Source: a virus. Taken from it: a stretch of DNA of 64,000 bases. Location: positions 38,023-102,022 of IMG/VR virus record IMGVR_UViG_3300040751_001712. One strand, written 5' to 3'. Under the pieces are notes generated by a model, which worked only from the letters and a program-made list of their open reading frames with translations, was not told the origin of the DNA and did no database searches. The position numbers and the translations under genes were made by a program. Below are positions 27,509 through 36,503 of the stretch, in pieces. Positions within the stretch are counted from its first letter, which is position 1. The number at the start of each line of letters is the position of its first letter.

Positions 27509-27781
27509 ATGGATTATATAATAGTGGCTGTATTGCAGATAATACAGTCTATTTTAAAAGTTTTTGATATAAAATATAGTTATGAAAATAAAGTAGTATA
27601 TTTAACTATTATCACTATCTTTATGTCTACTTTGTGGCTAATAGCTACGACAATAGGTGTGAATGCTGTTTTATCTGGAGATACTATTATGATGGCTGTT
27701 TATGTAGTGTCTTCTGGTATAGGAAAAATAATAGCTATAAAAGTATTCGGAAATCCTAGATATAGAAGAAAACATGTCTGA
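27509..27781 (+). CDS. Small two-helix membrane protein
   Basis: 90 residues with hydrophobic segments near 29-55 and 59-77 and a basic C-terminal tail (NPRYRRKHV). It overlaps the polymerase start by eight bases. Similar small membrane proteins occur in replication regions of phages, function unknown; a membrane anchor or exclusion role is conjecture. Confidence 0.55.
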   Translation: MDYIIVAVLQIIQSILKVFDIKYSYENKVVYLTIITIFMSTLWLIATTIGVNAVLSGDTIMMAVYVVSSGIGKIIAIKVFGNPRYRRKHV

Positions 27782-30107
27782 ACAAAGAAGAGTACATAAA
27801 GATTATTTTACTGTAAAGAATAAGGAAGATGTTATTAGATGTATATCTTTATTAAAAGAGGCCAATGCAGTAGCAGTGGATACAGAAACCACTGGCTTGA
27901 ATGTTAGAAAAGATAGAATAATTGGAGCATCTTTTTGTACTAAAGCGGGTATATCTTTTTATATCCCTACTTTAATATACAATTTAGAAACTGATTCTTT
28001 CGATGATTTTTATATAGGGAGAGTAAAAGGTTCTGACTTTTTAAAAAAAGTTTTCTTATGTCTGGTAGAGAATAATAAAAAGATAATCACACATAACGGT
28101 TCTTTTGATACTTCTATAATATTTTACCAATATGGAGTAGACTTACTTCCTTATCTTTATTGTGAGACTACTTTAGCTGCGCATACTATTATGGAGGAAG
28201 GTGCGATAGGTTTTGGTAAACCTTTTGCTTTGAAGTCTTTGGCACAAATGCTTAAGAAGGATTTGCAATTAGATGAGGATGATGAAGCTAATCAAGAACA
28301 GATAGACTTAAAAGAAAGTATAGTAAAGAATGGAGGTAAAGTGTCTTCTACTGACTTTGAATTATACAAGGCTGATTTTGATTTACTTTCAAAATATGCT
28401 TGTGCTGATACCGACTTAACTCTTAGATTAGCCGCCTACTTTGTGTTTAGGATAGACAAGGAGGGTATGAGGGATTTCTTTTTTAATGAAGAAGTTATGC
28501 CTGTATATAAGGAAGTAACTGTCCCTATGGAAAGAAGAGGGGTTTTACTGGATATAGACTTCATAAAAAGTACGGGAGATGAAATATCTTTACACATAGA
28601 GTCTTATAGAGAGCAGGTAGTTAATGATTTACTAAAGTTCAATAAAGTAAAACATTGGGTAATACAACAAGCTAAAACTAAGTTCCCTTATAAAAATAAA
28701 GGATCTTTTGCTAAAAAACTAGTAGAGTATAAGAACATACCTTTAGATAAGAATAAATCAGGTAACTACTCTTTTTCTAAAAAGAACATAGAAGCCTTAG
28801 AAGATTCTCCTTATAAAAACTTTCTATTAGATGTTAATGATGTGGACTCTTCTATAGATTCTGATTTAACTAATATAAGTTTACAGTTGTGGAAAGAGTT
28901 TAATAAAGGAGAGTATATAAACATAAGTTCTAAAAAACATTTATCTGATATATTTTTTGACTGCTTAGAATACGAGGCTATATCAGTCACTGATAAAGGA
29001 GCTAAACAAGTTAATGATGCTGTTATAGAAAAGATTGCAGAAGATGCTGAGTGGGCTAATAAGTTAAGAATATATAATAGGCTTCTAAAGATAAAGTCTA
29101 CTTATGTTGATAGACTCTTAGAGAAGAGTGATGATGGAGTTTTTTATCCGTACTTCAAACAACACGGTACAGTGACTGGAAGATACGGAAGTGATTTACA
29201 ACAGTTGCCTAAGCCTAAAGAAGACGGGGAAGATGATCCAATAGTTATTAAGTATAATAATAGGATTAGAGCATTCTTTATTTCTAGGCCTGGGTATAAG
29301 TTTATAGACTCTGATTACGAGTCATTAGAGCCTCATATCTTTGCTAGTATATCTAATGATATTAATCTACAAGAGATATTTAATAAAGGTCATGATTTTT
29401 ATAGTACGGTAGCTATACGAACAGAAAAGTTAGAGGGAGTGTCTCCTGATAAAAAAGCAGATAACTATCTTAAAAAAGTAAATCCTTCAAAGAGACAGAA
29501 AGCAAAGGCGTATGCTTTAGGTATTGCTTACGGTATGTCTGGGTTTGCTCTGGCCAAGTCTCTAGGCATACCTACTAAAGAAGGAGAAGAGTTAAGAGAA
29601 GCTTACTTAGAAGGATTTCCAGGAGTTGCTGAGTGGATAGAGGACTCAAAGGAGGAGTTTGAAAGAACTGGGGTAATAAAGAATAAAGTAGGTAGAGCAA
29701 GACATTTAGTTAGAGGTAAGGAGGTTTTTGATAAGTATGGAAGTCAGATTTTAGATTTTGGTTTTAGAAAAGAACTAGCAAAAAATTTGGGAGAAGAAGC
29801 AGTACTAAACTTATATAGAGATTTAAAAAACTCCTATAACGCATCTCTTAATTTTCAGATACAATCTTTAGCAGCTTCTATAGTTAATAGGGCTGCTTTA
29901 AAAATAAATTTAGAGTTAAAACGTTTAGGCATAGATGGGCAAGTAGTAGCTCAGATTCATGACCAATTAATAATAGAAGTAAGAGAAGATGTAGTAGAGC
30001 AAGTTATGCCTACTGTTCAACATATAATGGAAAATACCGTTAAGTTAGAGGGTGTTACCTTAAAGTCTCCTCCAGAAATATCTTCAAACTTTTTAGAAGG
30101 ACACTAG
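27774..30107 (+). CDS. polA: Family A DNA polymerase with 3'-5' exonuclease domain
   Basis: 777 residues. The exonuclease domain has Exo I DTETTGL (D36, E38), Exo II THNGSFDTSIIF and Exo III YACADTDLTLRL. The polymerase has motif A FIDSDYESLEPHIFA, motif B RQKAKAYALGIAYGMSG and motif C QIHDQLIIEV near 727-736. HDQ replaces the usual HDE, but the catalytic Asp is kept. No 5'-3' nuclease domain is fused; that activity is separate at 19061. This is likely the main replicative polymerase. The ATG overlaps the previous gene. Confidence 0.92.
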   Translation: MSEQRRVHKDYFTVKNKEDVIRCISLLKEANAVAVDTETTGLNVRKDRIIGASFCTKAGISFYIPTLIYNLETDSFDDFYIGRVKGSDFLKKVFLCLVENNKKIITHNGSFDTSIIFYQYGVDLLPYLYCETTLAAHTIMEEGAIGFGKPFALKSLAQMLKKDLQLDEDDEANQEQIDLKESIVKNGGKVSSTDFELYKADFDLLSKYACADTDLTLRLAAYFVFRIDKEGMRDFFFNEEVMPVYKEVTVPMERRGVLLDIDFIKSTGDEISLHIESYREQVVNDLLKFNKVKHWVIQQAKTKFPYKNKGSFAKKLVEYKNIPLDKNKSGNYSFSKKNIEALEDSPYKNFLLDVNDVDSSIDSDLTNISLQLWKEFNKGEYINISSKKHLSDIFFDCLEYEAISVTDKGAKQVNDAVIEKIAEDAEWANKLRIYNRLLKIKSTYVDRLLEKSDDGVFYPYFKQHGTVTGRYGSDLQQLPKPKEDGEDDPIVIKYNNRIRAFFISRPGYKFIDSDYESLEPHIFASISNDINLQEIFNKGHDFYSTVAIRTEKLEGVSPDKKADNYLKKVNPSKRQKAKAYALGIAYGMSGFALAKSLGIPTKEGEELREAYLEGFPGVAEWIEDSKEEFERTGVIKNKVGRARHLVRGKEVFDKYGSQILDFGFRKELAKNLGEEAVLNLYRDLKNSYNASLNFQIQSLAASIVNRAALKINLELKRLGIDGQVVAQIHDQLIIEVREDVVEQVMPTVQHIMENTVKLEGVTLKSPPEISSNFLEGH

Positions 30108-30173
30108 ATGATTTATATTTTTTTTATAATATGTTTAATTATATACATTGTAGATTATGAAATAGACAAATAA
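30108..30173 (+). CDS. Possible hydrophobic microprotein
   Basis: ATG directly after the polymerase stop opens 21 codons, MIYIFFIICLIIYIVDYEID plus Lys, a single hydrophobic helix. It is very short and AT-rich sequence makes such frames likely by chance, so this is weakly supported. Confidence 0.25.
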   Translation: MIYIFFIICLIIYIVDYEIDK

Positions 30174-30178
30174 TTTAT

Positions 30179-30186
30179 TATATTTG
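30179..30186 (+). promoter_or_regulatory. Host-type -7 element (TAnnTTTG)
   Basis: TATATTTG, 22 bases before the zinc-ribbon gene, in the only sizeable gap between polymerase and nuclease genes. No clear -33 element. Confidence 0.35.
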
Positions 30187-30207
30187 CTTAATTAAAATAA
30201 TTATATT

Positions 30208-30477
30208 ATGAGTAAAATTTTAGGTTTAGACGGAAAACAGTCTAATCAACCTCAACAAGTTCAAATGCAGATCAACCCATTAGAACATCCTACCGTAACT
30301 TGTTCTTCTTGTGGAGATAAGTGTTTTGATGTTTCTTTCATTATTAAGAAAATAAGTAAGGTAGTCATTGGGGCTAGCACAGACCAGATGATGCCTATTC
30401 AGATATTTAGGTGTGCTAGCTGTGGAGAGATATTGAAGGAGTCTTTACCAGATCCAAAACTTTTAGGAGATGAGTAA
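30208..30477 (+). CDS. Zinc-ribbon protein
   Basis: 89 residues. Two Cys pairs, TCSSCGDKCF (C32, C35) and FRCASCGEIL in the C-terminal third, form a probable zinc ribbon. It is just upstream of the RecB-type nuclease genes and overlaps the next gene by eight bases. Small zinc ribbons in phages can act as transcription or DNA-handling adapters; the target is unknown. Confidence 0.65.
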   Translation: MSKILGLDGKQSNQPQQVQMQINPLEHPTVTCSSCGDKCFDVSFIIKKISKVVIGASTDQMMPIQIFRCASCGEILKESLPDPKLLGDE

Positions 30478-30673
30478 GATAGAGGAATCTGTTATTAATA
30501 AGATAAGAAGCAGAGCAGAGACAGGAGAAAAGAAGTATGGAGTAACTATGGAAAGAAATGATTTAACTTTACTACAGTGGATAAATCATCTACAAGAAGA
30601 GTTACTAGATGCTTCTGTATATATAGAAAAAGTGTTACAAGAATTAAAAAATAATGAACATAAAAGAACTTAA
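30470..30673 (+). CDS. Small MazG-like / dNTP pyrophosphohydrolase-related protein
   Basis: 67 residues. KYGVTMERNDLTLLQWINHLQEELLDASVY is a widespread phage motif (KYG-x-T-x-x-R-x-DLT-x-x-xW-x-xHxxEEL-DA) in small proteins related to MazG-type all-alpha pyrophosphatases. The EELLDA acidic helix could bind metal. Overlaps neighbours at both ends. Assignment is by motif memory only. Confidence 0.5.
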   Translation: MSKIEESVINKIRSRAETGEKKYGVTMERNDLTLLQWINHLQEELLDASVYIEKVLQELKNNEHKRT

Positions 30674-31628
30674 GGAAAGTATAGACAAATCATTTCAAGA
30701 AGAAACTACTAAAGAAGGTTATGGCAGAATTTCCTTCTCACAATACAGTCTATTTGCTAAGTGTCCTAAGAGTTGGGAGTTAGCTTACGGAAAAGGATTA
30801 CGAACTTATTTACCTAGTATACACACCGCCTTCGGTACAGCGTTTCATGAAACGTTACAGAACTTTCTACAACTATATTTAGAAGATAAAAAATCTGAAG
30901 CTTTGTCTATAGATTTAAAAGATTATCTTAAAAATAAGATGCTTGAAGTATACACTTCTGAGCTTAATAATGTAGACGGAAAGCACTTCTCTACTCCAGA
31001 AGAATTAGCTGAATTTTATAAAGATGGTTGTGATATAATAAACTTTCTTAACTATAGAAGGGATTTATACTTTGATCCAGAAAGATATAGTATGTTAGGG
31101 ATCGAGGCTCCTTTATTTCTGCAAGCTATCGAAACTAATGATAAAGTAAATATGTTATCATTTGTAGATATAGTTCTGTACGATAAGAAGTTAGACAGAG
31201 TTAAAATAGTTGACATAAAGACATCTACTAGAGGTTGGGGGAAATGGGCGGTAGAAGATGAGATAAAAGTATCTCAAGTATACTTATACCGACATTACTT
31301 TTCTAAACAATACGGATACCCTATAGATAAGATTGATGTTGAATTTTTTATAGTTATCAGAAAACTGGATAATAGAGTACAAATATTTACTCCTCCTATT
31401 TCTGAAGAAGCTCAACAGAGTGCGTTAGATAACATTCAGAGTTTTATAGACTACTGTTTTAATGATGACGGATCTTATAACTTAGATAATGAGTTTATAG
31501 CAATTCCTGGGGAGAGGTCTAAAAACTGTAAATTCTGTGAGTTCAAAGATAATTATGACTTGTGTCCTAAAGAGCAAAGACTGACTCCTGCTAAGTACAG
31601 AAAGTATTTAGAGAATAATAAACAATAA
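30654..31628 (+). CDS. RecB-type PD-(D/E)XK nuclease with iron-sulfur-type cysteines
   Basis: 324 residues. ISFSQYSLFAKCPKSWEL is the typical start of the family; FGTAFHETLQNFL follows; the active site is FVDIVL...VKIVDIKTS (D...D-x-K). Cys37 together with Cys292, Cys295 and Cys304 gives the one-plus-three arrangement of AddB/Cas4-like nucleases that bind a 4Fe-4S cluster. It overlaps the previous gene by 20 bases and belongs to the replication and recombination block, so end resection is the likely role rather than CRISPR adaptation. Confidence 0.8.
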   Translation: MNIKELKESIDKSFQEETTKEGYGRISFSQYSLFAKCPKSWELAYGKGLRTYLPSIHTAFGTAFHETLQNFLQLYLEDKKSEALSIDLKDYLKNKMLEVYTSELNNVDGKHFSTPEELAEFYKDGCDIINFLNYRRDLYFDPERYSMLGIEAPLFLQAIETNDKVNMLSFVDIVLYDKKLDRVKIVDIKTSTRGWGKWAVEDEIKVSQVYLYRHYFSKQYGYPIDKIDVEFFIVIRKLDNRVQIFTPPISEEAQQSALDNIQSFIDYCFNDDGSYNLDNEFIAIPGERSKNCKFCEFKDNYDLCPKEQRLTPAKYRKYLENNKQ

Positions 31629-31634
31629 AAAATA

Positions 31635-31642
31635 TATTTATA
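31635..31642 (+). promoter_or_regulatory. TATTTATA promoter-like element
   Basis: TATTTATA within ATATATTTATACATAG, 23 bases before the first gene of the glycosyltransferase block, which may be read as a long operon from here. Confidence 0.45.
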
Positions 31643-31665
31643 CATAGAGTTCTAAATATAATATA

Positions 31666-32217
31666 ATGGAGTTACCTAAGTTAGTAAAACCTAGACCCAC
31701 TAAAAAGAAGATACTTCTATTATCAGATGACTTAAGACTACATTCTGGTGTAGGTACTATGAGTCGAGAGTTTGTTTTAGGCACTGCTGAACAATTTGAT
31801 TGGTTTCAGTTAGGTGCAGCTATAAAACATCCTGACCAAGGTAAGATAATTGATGTATCTGAAGATGTTAATAAAGAGTTAGGCATCGACCATGCAGACG
31901 TTAAAGTAATGCCTTGGTCTGGATATGGAGACCCGCAAATACTAAGATATTTGTTAGAGACTGTAAAACCAGATGCTATACTTCATTTTACTGATCCAAG
32001 ATTTTGGCAGTGGTTATATCACATGGAACATGAGATTAGACAGCAATGTCCTATAGTATATTATGCTATATGGGATGATACTCCGTTCCCTAATTACAAT
32101 TGGTTATCTTACGCATCTTGTGACATGATATTGGGGATTAGTAAGCAATCCCACAATATTCATAATAATGTTTTAAGAAACAATAACCAAAAAGTAATAG
32201 ACTTAGATGAACAATAG
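31666..32217 (+). CDS. N-terminal half of a split GT4-like glycosyltransferase
   Basis: 183 residues forming the acceptor-side Rossmann domain: ILLLSDDLRLHSGVGTMSRE, DAILHFTDPRFW and CDMILGISKQSHNIH. The protein stops exactly where the linker to the nucleotide-sugar domain would follow, and that domain is encoded by the next gene, which overlaps by 11 bases in the +1 frame. Either the two halves assemble, or one protein was broken by a frameshift. Confidence 0.7.
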   Translation: MELPKLVKPRPTKKKILLLSDDLRLHSGVGTMSREFVLGTAEQFDWFQLGAAIKHPDQGKIIDVSEDVNKELGIDHADVKVMPWSGYGDPQILRYLLETVKPDAILHFTDPRFWQWLYHMEHEIRQQCPIVYYAIWDDTPFPNYNWLSYASCDMILGISKQSHNIHNNVLRNNNQKVIDLDEQ

Positions 32218-33136
32218 AACTATTTACACAGCCTATGTCCCACATGGTATAAACGAAAATGCTTTTAGGCCTATCGTAGAAGGGGACAAAGATTACGAAG
32301 ATTTTATTAAGTTTAAGAATGAGTTCCTTTCTAAACATGATTTGAACTTTATTGTATTCTGGAATAATAGGAACATAAGAAGAAAGCAGCCTGGAGACGT
32401 TATCTTATCTTTCAGGCACTTTACAAACACTCTGAGTGAGGAACAGGCAAAGCATGTCGGTCTGTTTATGCACACTCAGGTCTCTGATGAGAATGGAACT
32501 AATTTAAAAGCAGTTAAAGAAGCAGTCTGCCCTGACTGTAATATTATTTTTTCTGATGCAAAGATTTCCTCTAAAGAGTTAAACTTTTTTTATAACCTAT
32601 CAGATGTTACTTTAAATATAGCATCGAATGAAGGGTTCGGTTTAAGTGGGGCTGAGTCTATTATGGCAGGGACTCCTATCATAAATAATGTTACAGGAGG
32701 ACTACAAGACCAGTGTAGGTTTGAGGACAGTGAAGGTAACTGGATAAACTTTGATTCTACTATAACTTCTAATCATACAGGACACTATACAAATCACGGG
32801 ACTTGGGTAAAGCCTGTGTACCCTAGCAACAGATCTTTGCAAGGTTCTGTACCTACTCCTTATATATTTGATGATAGATGTAAGTTTGAGGATGTGTCAA
32901 AAGCTATAGGGTATTGGTATTATATAAAACCTGAAAAAAGAAAACAGCTAGGCCTTGAAGGAAGAAAGTGGGCGGTAAGTGAAGAATCTGGTATGTCATC
33001 TAAAGAGATGTGTAATAGATTTGTAAAACATATTAATTTTTTATTAGAGAACTGGACTCCTACTGAGAACTTTACGGTTACTAAGGTAGATAAATTTGAG
33101 AGTTCTTTTTCAGAAAATATAGGTATAACTTGGTAA
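32207..33136 (+). CDS. C-terminal half of a split GT4-like glycosyltransferase
   Basis: 309 residues beginning MNNRTIYTAYVPHGINENAF; VPHGIN-x-x-xF is the usual interdomain landmark of GT4 enzymes. The donor-site region reads IASNEGFGLSGAESIMAGTP, with E-G-F-G-L and E at the expected places for nucleotide-sugar binding. It needs the preceding half to be a complete enzyme. Confidence 0.75.
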   Translation: MNNRTIYTAYVPHGINENAFRPIVEGDKDYEDFIKFKNEFLSKHDLNFIVFWNNRNIRRKQPGDVILSFRHFTNTLSEEQAKHVGLFMHTQVSDENGTNLKAVKEAVCPDCNIIFSDAKISSKELNFFYNLSDVTLNIASNEGFGLSGAESIMAGTPIINNVTGGLQDQCRFEDSEGNWINFDSTITSNHTGHYTNHGTWVKPVYPSNRSLQGSVPTPYIFDDRCKFEDVSKAIGYWYYIKPEKRKQLGLEGRKWAVSEESGMSSKEMCNRFVKHINFLLENWTPTENFTVTKVDKFESSFSENIGITW

Positions 33137-33138
33137 AT

Positions 33139-34410
33139 ATGAGTAAGAGAGTTTTATTGTACGCACCTGTTAAGACAAGGTCTGGTTACGGAGACCACGC
33201 TAGAGACATTGCAAGATGTATTATATCCTATTCAGATTATGATTTAGAAATATTTCCTACTAATTGGGGAAATACTTCTTGGAATGGTTTAGACACTACT
33301 ACTGAAGTTGGTAGAGCTATTGAGTCTCGTATTACTAAAAGACCTACACCCAATCCTGATATCTTTATACAATTGACTATACCTAATGAGTTTTCTAGAT
33401 TAGGTAAGTATAATATAGGTATGACAGCTGGTATAGAGACTGATCTATGTAAGCCAGAATGGATTGAGGGAGCTAATAATATGGATATGCTTATAGGAGT
33501 CAGTGAACACTCTGTATCTGTTTTAAAGAACTCGAAATACGATAAACAAGATAAGACTACTAATCAGATAATAGGGTCAGTAGCCTTAAAAGAAAGTCTT
33601 AGAACGGAAGTTCTTTTTGAAGGTATAGACACTGATATATTTAAAAAGACTTCTAAAATAGACCAGGAAGTAAAAGATAAGCTATCTTCTATAAAAGAAG
33701 ATTTTTGTTTTTTATTCGTAGGACATTGGTTAGAAGGGGATTTAGGCCAAGATAGAAAAGATGTCGGGATGCTAGTAAAAACTTTCTGTGAAGCTTTTAA
33801 AAATAAACCTTCTAGAACAAGACCTGCTCTTATATTAAAAACTAGCGGATCTGGATTCTCAGTTAGCGATAGGTACGAAATAAATAAAAAAATACAAGCT
33901 ATAAGAGATACTGTAGATAACTGTCCGTCTGTGTATCTGATTCATGGACAGTTATCAGACCAACAAATGAATGGTTTGTATAACCATCATAAAGTAAAAG
34001 CGATGGTTAGTTTTACTAAAGGTGAAGGATTTGGTAGACCTTTATTGGAGTTTACAGCTACTGGTAAGCCTGTTATTGCTTCTGGATGGTCAGGACAAAT
34101 GGATTTCTTAGACAGTAATATGTCCTACTTACTTCCAGGAGATTTAACTCAAGTACACAAGTCTGTAGTCAATAAGTGGTTTATGCAAGAGGCACGATGG
34201 TTTACTGTTAACTATGCCTATGCTATTAAAATATTACAGTCTATAGAAAAGAATTACTCTGAGGTTTTAAAGAGGTCTGAAGAACAGAGAAAGCACACGC
34301 TATCTAACTTTACTTTTGATAAAATGTCAAGTAAACTGCATCATATACTTGACAGTATTCCTGTTACTAAAGAAGTTCCTTTAACACTTCCTAAATTAAA
34401 AAAGATATAA
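33139..34410 (+). CDS. GT4-family glycosyltransferase
   Basis: 423 residues from the ATG at 33139 (a TTG at 33130 overlaps the previous stop and is less likely). Start KRVLLYAPVKTRSGYGDHAR is a GT4 nucleotide-fold strand-loop; the donor region is FTKGEGFGRPLLEFTATGKP with the E-x7-E pattern. FEGIDTDIF is the hinge landmark. Acceptor unknown. Part of a continuous sugar-transferase operon. Confidence 0.85.
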   Translation: MSKRVLLYAPVKTRSGYGDHARDIARCIISYSDYDLEIFPTNWGNTSWNGLDTTTEVGRAIESRITKRPTPNPDIFIQLTIPNEFSRLGKYNIGMTAGIETDLCKPEWIEGANNMDMLIGVSEHSVSVLKNSKYDKQDKTTNQIIGSVALKESLRTEVLFEGIDTDIFKKTSKIDQEVKDKLSSIKEDFCFLFVGHWLEGDLGQDRKDVGMLVKTFCEAFKNKPSRTRPALILKTSGSGFSVSDRYEINKKIQAIRDTVDNCPSVYLIHGQLSDQQMNGLYNHHKVKAMVSFTKGEGFGRPLLEFTATGKPVIASGWSGQMDFLDSNMSYLLPGDLTQVHKSVVNKWFMQEARWFTVNYAYAIKILQSIEKNYSEVLKRSEEQRKHTLSNFTFDKMSSKLHHILDSIPVTKEVPLTLPKLKKI

Positions 34411-34887
34411 ATGGAAAATAGATTTACTTTTGATGAAATATCTCCTATAACTAATAATTTATGTGTTCTAGTAGATAAGGATTCGTCTACTGGATTATGG
34501 TCAAAACTATGTACAGAGTCTGGTTATACTACTAACTCTTTTTTAGTAGAAGGCTCAAAGACTTTAGAAGAGTTAAAGGAAAAGATACCTAAGTTTGTGT
34601 ACGAATTAATCAAATATGATAAAGGGTATGCCTGGGTATTATCTATGAACTCTACTAGTAAGGCTAGTATGTTCCCTATATTAGACACGAACACTTCAGA
34701 TTATAAATGGCAAGTAGTTCCTTTTAAGATGCTTAATGAGGAGGAGTCTAAAAACTATCCTAATCCAGATAAGCCAGGAGAGTTTTACAATACTGTAGTC
34801 GATTTTGAGAATGCTTCTACTTTTGATAAAGATAAGTTTCTGGAAGCTTTTGATCAGTTTATGTTAATATCTAAAGAAGATGAGTAG
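34411..34887 (+). CDS. Unidentified protein in the glycosyltransferase operon
   Basis: 158 residues, soluble, acidic. Starts right after the previous stop and overlaps the next gene by eight bases, so co-translated. No motif recognised; contains WVLSMNSTSKASMFPILDT. May be a partner of a transferase or a modifier of virion structure. Confidence 0.55.
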   Translation: MENRFTFDEISPITNNLCVLVDKDSSTGLWSKLCTESGYTTNSFLVEGSKTLEELKEKIPKFVYELIKYDKGYAWVLSMNSTSKASMFPILDTNTSDYKWQVVPFKMLNEEESKNYPNPDKPGEFYNTVVDFENASTFDKDKFLEAFDQFMLISKEDE

Positions 34888-35644
34888 TACTATAAGTTTC
34901 CTAGTTACAGTTTGTGACGAGTTTAGGGAGTTAGATCGACTACTAAAGCAGCTTTCTACTGGAAAAAGTGCGGGAGATGAAATAGTAGTAGTCTACGATT
35001 CTAATAAAGTAACAGACGATGTAAAAGAAATTCTTGTTAATTTTGATAATAAGATAGATAAGTATTCCTATCTTCCTTTTGACTTTAAAGGAAACTTTTC
35101 AGATTATAAGAACTTCGGAAATAGTTTATGTAAGAATGATTGGATATTCCAAATAGATGCAGACGAGTACCTGTCCTTACACTTATATACTAATCTTCAC
35201 AATATTATAAATGTAAATGAGCCTTCTAATATAGATCTTATAGCTATACCTAGAGTTAATATAGTTAAAGGTATAACACAAAAGCATATAGACTCTTGGG
35301 GATGGTTTATAGGTAGAGACGAGAACTACGCAGACTCAGATGAGTACGATACTTCTTCAGAGTCTTATAAGTTTCTTAAGGATAACGGCTTTATAATATC
35401 TGAGCATAATCACGCTGATAATATTAATGTAGTTAGGTATTACTGTCCTATAATAAACTATCCTGACTATCAGACTAGACTTTACAAGAATAAAGAAGGG
35501 ATAAAATGGGATGGCAAACTTCATGAAAGAGTTGTAGGCTCTAACAACTTTGCCAGAATACCTGTAGATAATGATTTAGATATACTTCACTTTAAAGATA
35601 TAGATAGACAAGAAAGGCAGAATAATTACTATAATACATTATAA
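34880..35644 (+). CDS. GT2-family glycosyltransferase
   Basis: 254 residues with the GT-A start ISFLVTVCDEFRELDRLL, the nucleotide-binding IVVVYD, and the DxD-type metal motif QIDADEYL (D93, D95, E96). The later YQTRLYKNKEGIKWDGKLHE segment is typical of this group of GT2 enzymes that read 'RLxR...W.G..HE'. Transfers a sugar from a nucleotide donor; acceptor unknown. Confidence 0.82.
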   Translation: MSSTISFLVTVCDEFRELDRLLKQLSTGKSAGDEIVVVYDSNKVTDDVKEILVNFDNKIDKYSYLPFDFKGNFSDYKNFGNSLCKNDWIFQIDADEYLSLHLYTNLHNIINVNEPSNIDLIAIPRVNIVKGITQKHIDSWGWFIGRDENYADSDEYDTSSESYKFLKDNGFIISEHNHADNINVVRYYCPIINYPDYQTRLYKNKEGIKWDGKLHERVVGSNNFARIPVDNDLDILHFKDIDRQERQNNYYNTL

Positions 35645-35645
35645 T

Positions 35646-36503
35646 ATGGTTTTTTGGAGAACTTTTGGTAATGCTTTACATCCTATTAAACATGTGGATA
35701 AGTTAGGATTTTCTATAAAAGATCCATTTTATATACCAAATTTTTATTTAGAAGAGCAGTATTTTATTGTATTAAGGACCTGTATGGGAGTTGGGGATTG
35801 GGGCATTATTTCTGCAATGCCTAGAAAGCTCAAAGAAAAATATCCTAATTGTAAAGTTTTTATTCCTAATAAGGATCTTCTTTCTCATCTATTTGTACAC
35901 TTAAAAGATAATTGGGATTCTTGGGATAACCCTTTTAACGTATCTGAAGTAGTCTTTAAGAATAATCCATACGTTGACGACTTTATAGATTACTTTTCTG
36001 AAGAGGTATTTAATGACCATTATAGAATTTATACTGAAGAAGAGGAGCCTTTACTAAAGCAGATTCTTAGGTTCTGGCAGTTTCGAGAAGATGAGATGCA
36101 AGATTTAGATCCAGAGATTTACTGGACAGACGAAGAAAAAAGTTTGGGGGATGCTATAATAAACCAACACACTGGAACTAATGACTTCTTTACAGTATTA
36201 ATATCTAATAGGTATAAGGAAGAGGAGCTGCCTATAATACAAAATAAGATAAATGAGTTAAACACATTTAACTATCCTGCTTATTACTGGTTTTCTAATC
36301 CTAATATTAATTTAAACTTTAAAAAAGCTTTAGATTTAAGGCATGTGGATATAAGAGTACAGATGTATATAAAGTCTAAAGCTAAGTTTAACATAGGAAA
36401 TCAAACAGGAGTACACGATACTATAGCACGTTACGCTCCTACCTATACTATTCCTAGAGGTGATCTAGGTTCCAATATTATAAATTCTCAAATATATTTT
36501 TAA
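35646..36503 (+). CDS. GT9-like glycosyltransferase-related protein
   Basis: 285 residues with two Rossmann-like halves. LRTCMGVGDWGIISAMPRKL resembles the GT9/GT-B donor-loop start (G-x-G-D...xxP) and KFNIGNQTGVHDTIARYAP resembles the GT9 C-terminal H-x-A region. The sequence is divergent, and it may modify rather than transfer sugars. Overlaps the following methyltransferase gene by one base. Confidence 0.55.
   Translation: MVFWRTFGNALHPIKHVDKLGFSIKDPFYIPNFYLEEQYFIVLRTCMGVGDWGIISAMPRKLKEKYPNCKVFIPNKDLLSHLFVHLKDNWDSWDNPFNVSEVVFKNNPYVDDFIDYFSEEVFNDHYRIYTEEEEPLLKQILRFWQFREDEMQDLDPEIYWTDEEKSLGDAIINQHTGTNDFFTVLISNRYKEEELPIIQNKINELNTFNYPAYYWFSNPNINLNFKKALDLRHVDIRVQMYIKSKAKFNIGNQTGVHDTIARYAPTYTIPRGDLGSNIINSQIYF

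Noticed and set aside
27774-30107. Inactive PolA because motif C reads HDQ instead of HDE
   Set aside because: The essential Asp and the rest of motifs A and B are intact, and some active family A enzymes vary at the third position.
30654-31628. Cas4 for CRISPR adaptation
   Set aside because: Similar fold and cysteines, but it lies 23 kb from the array inside the replication/recombination operon and is longer than Cas4.
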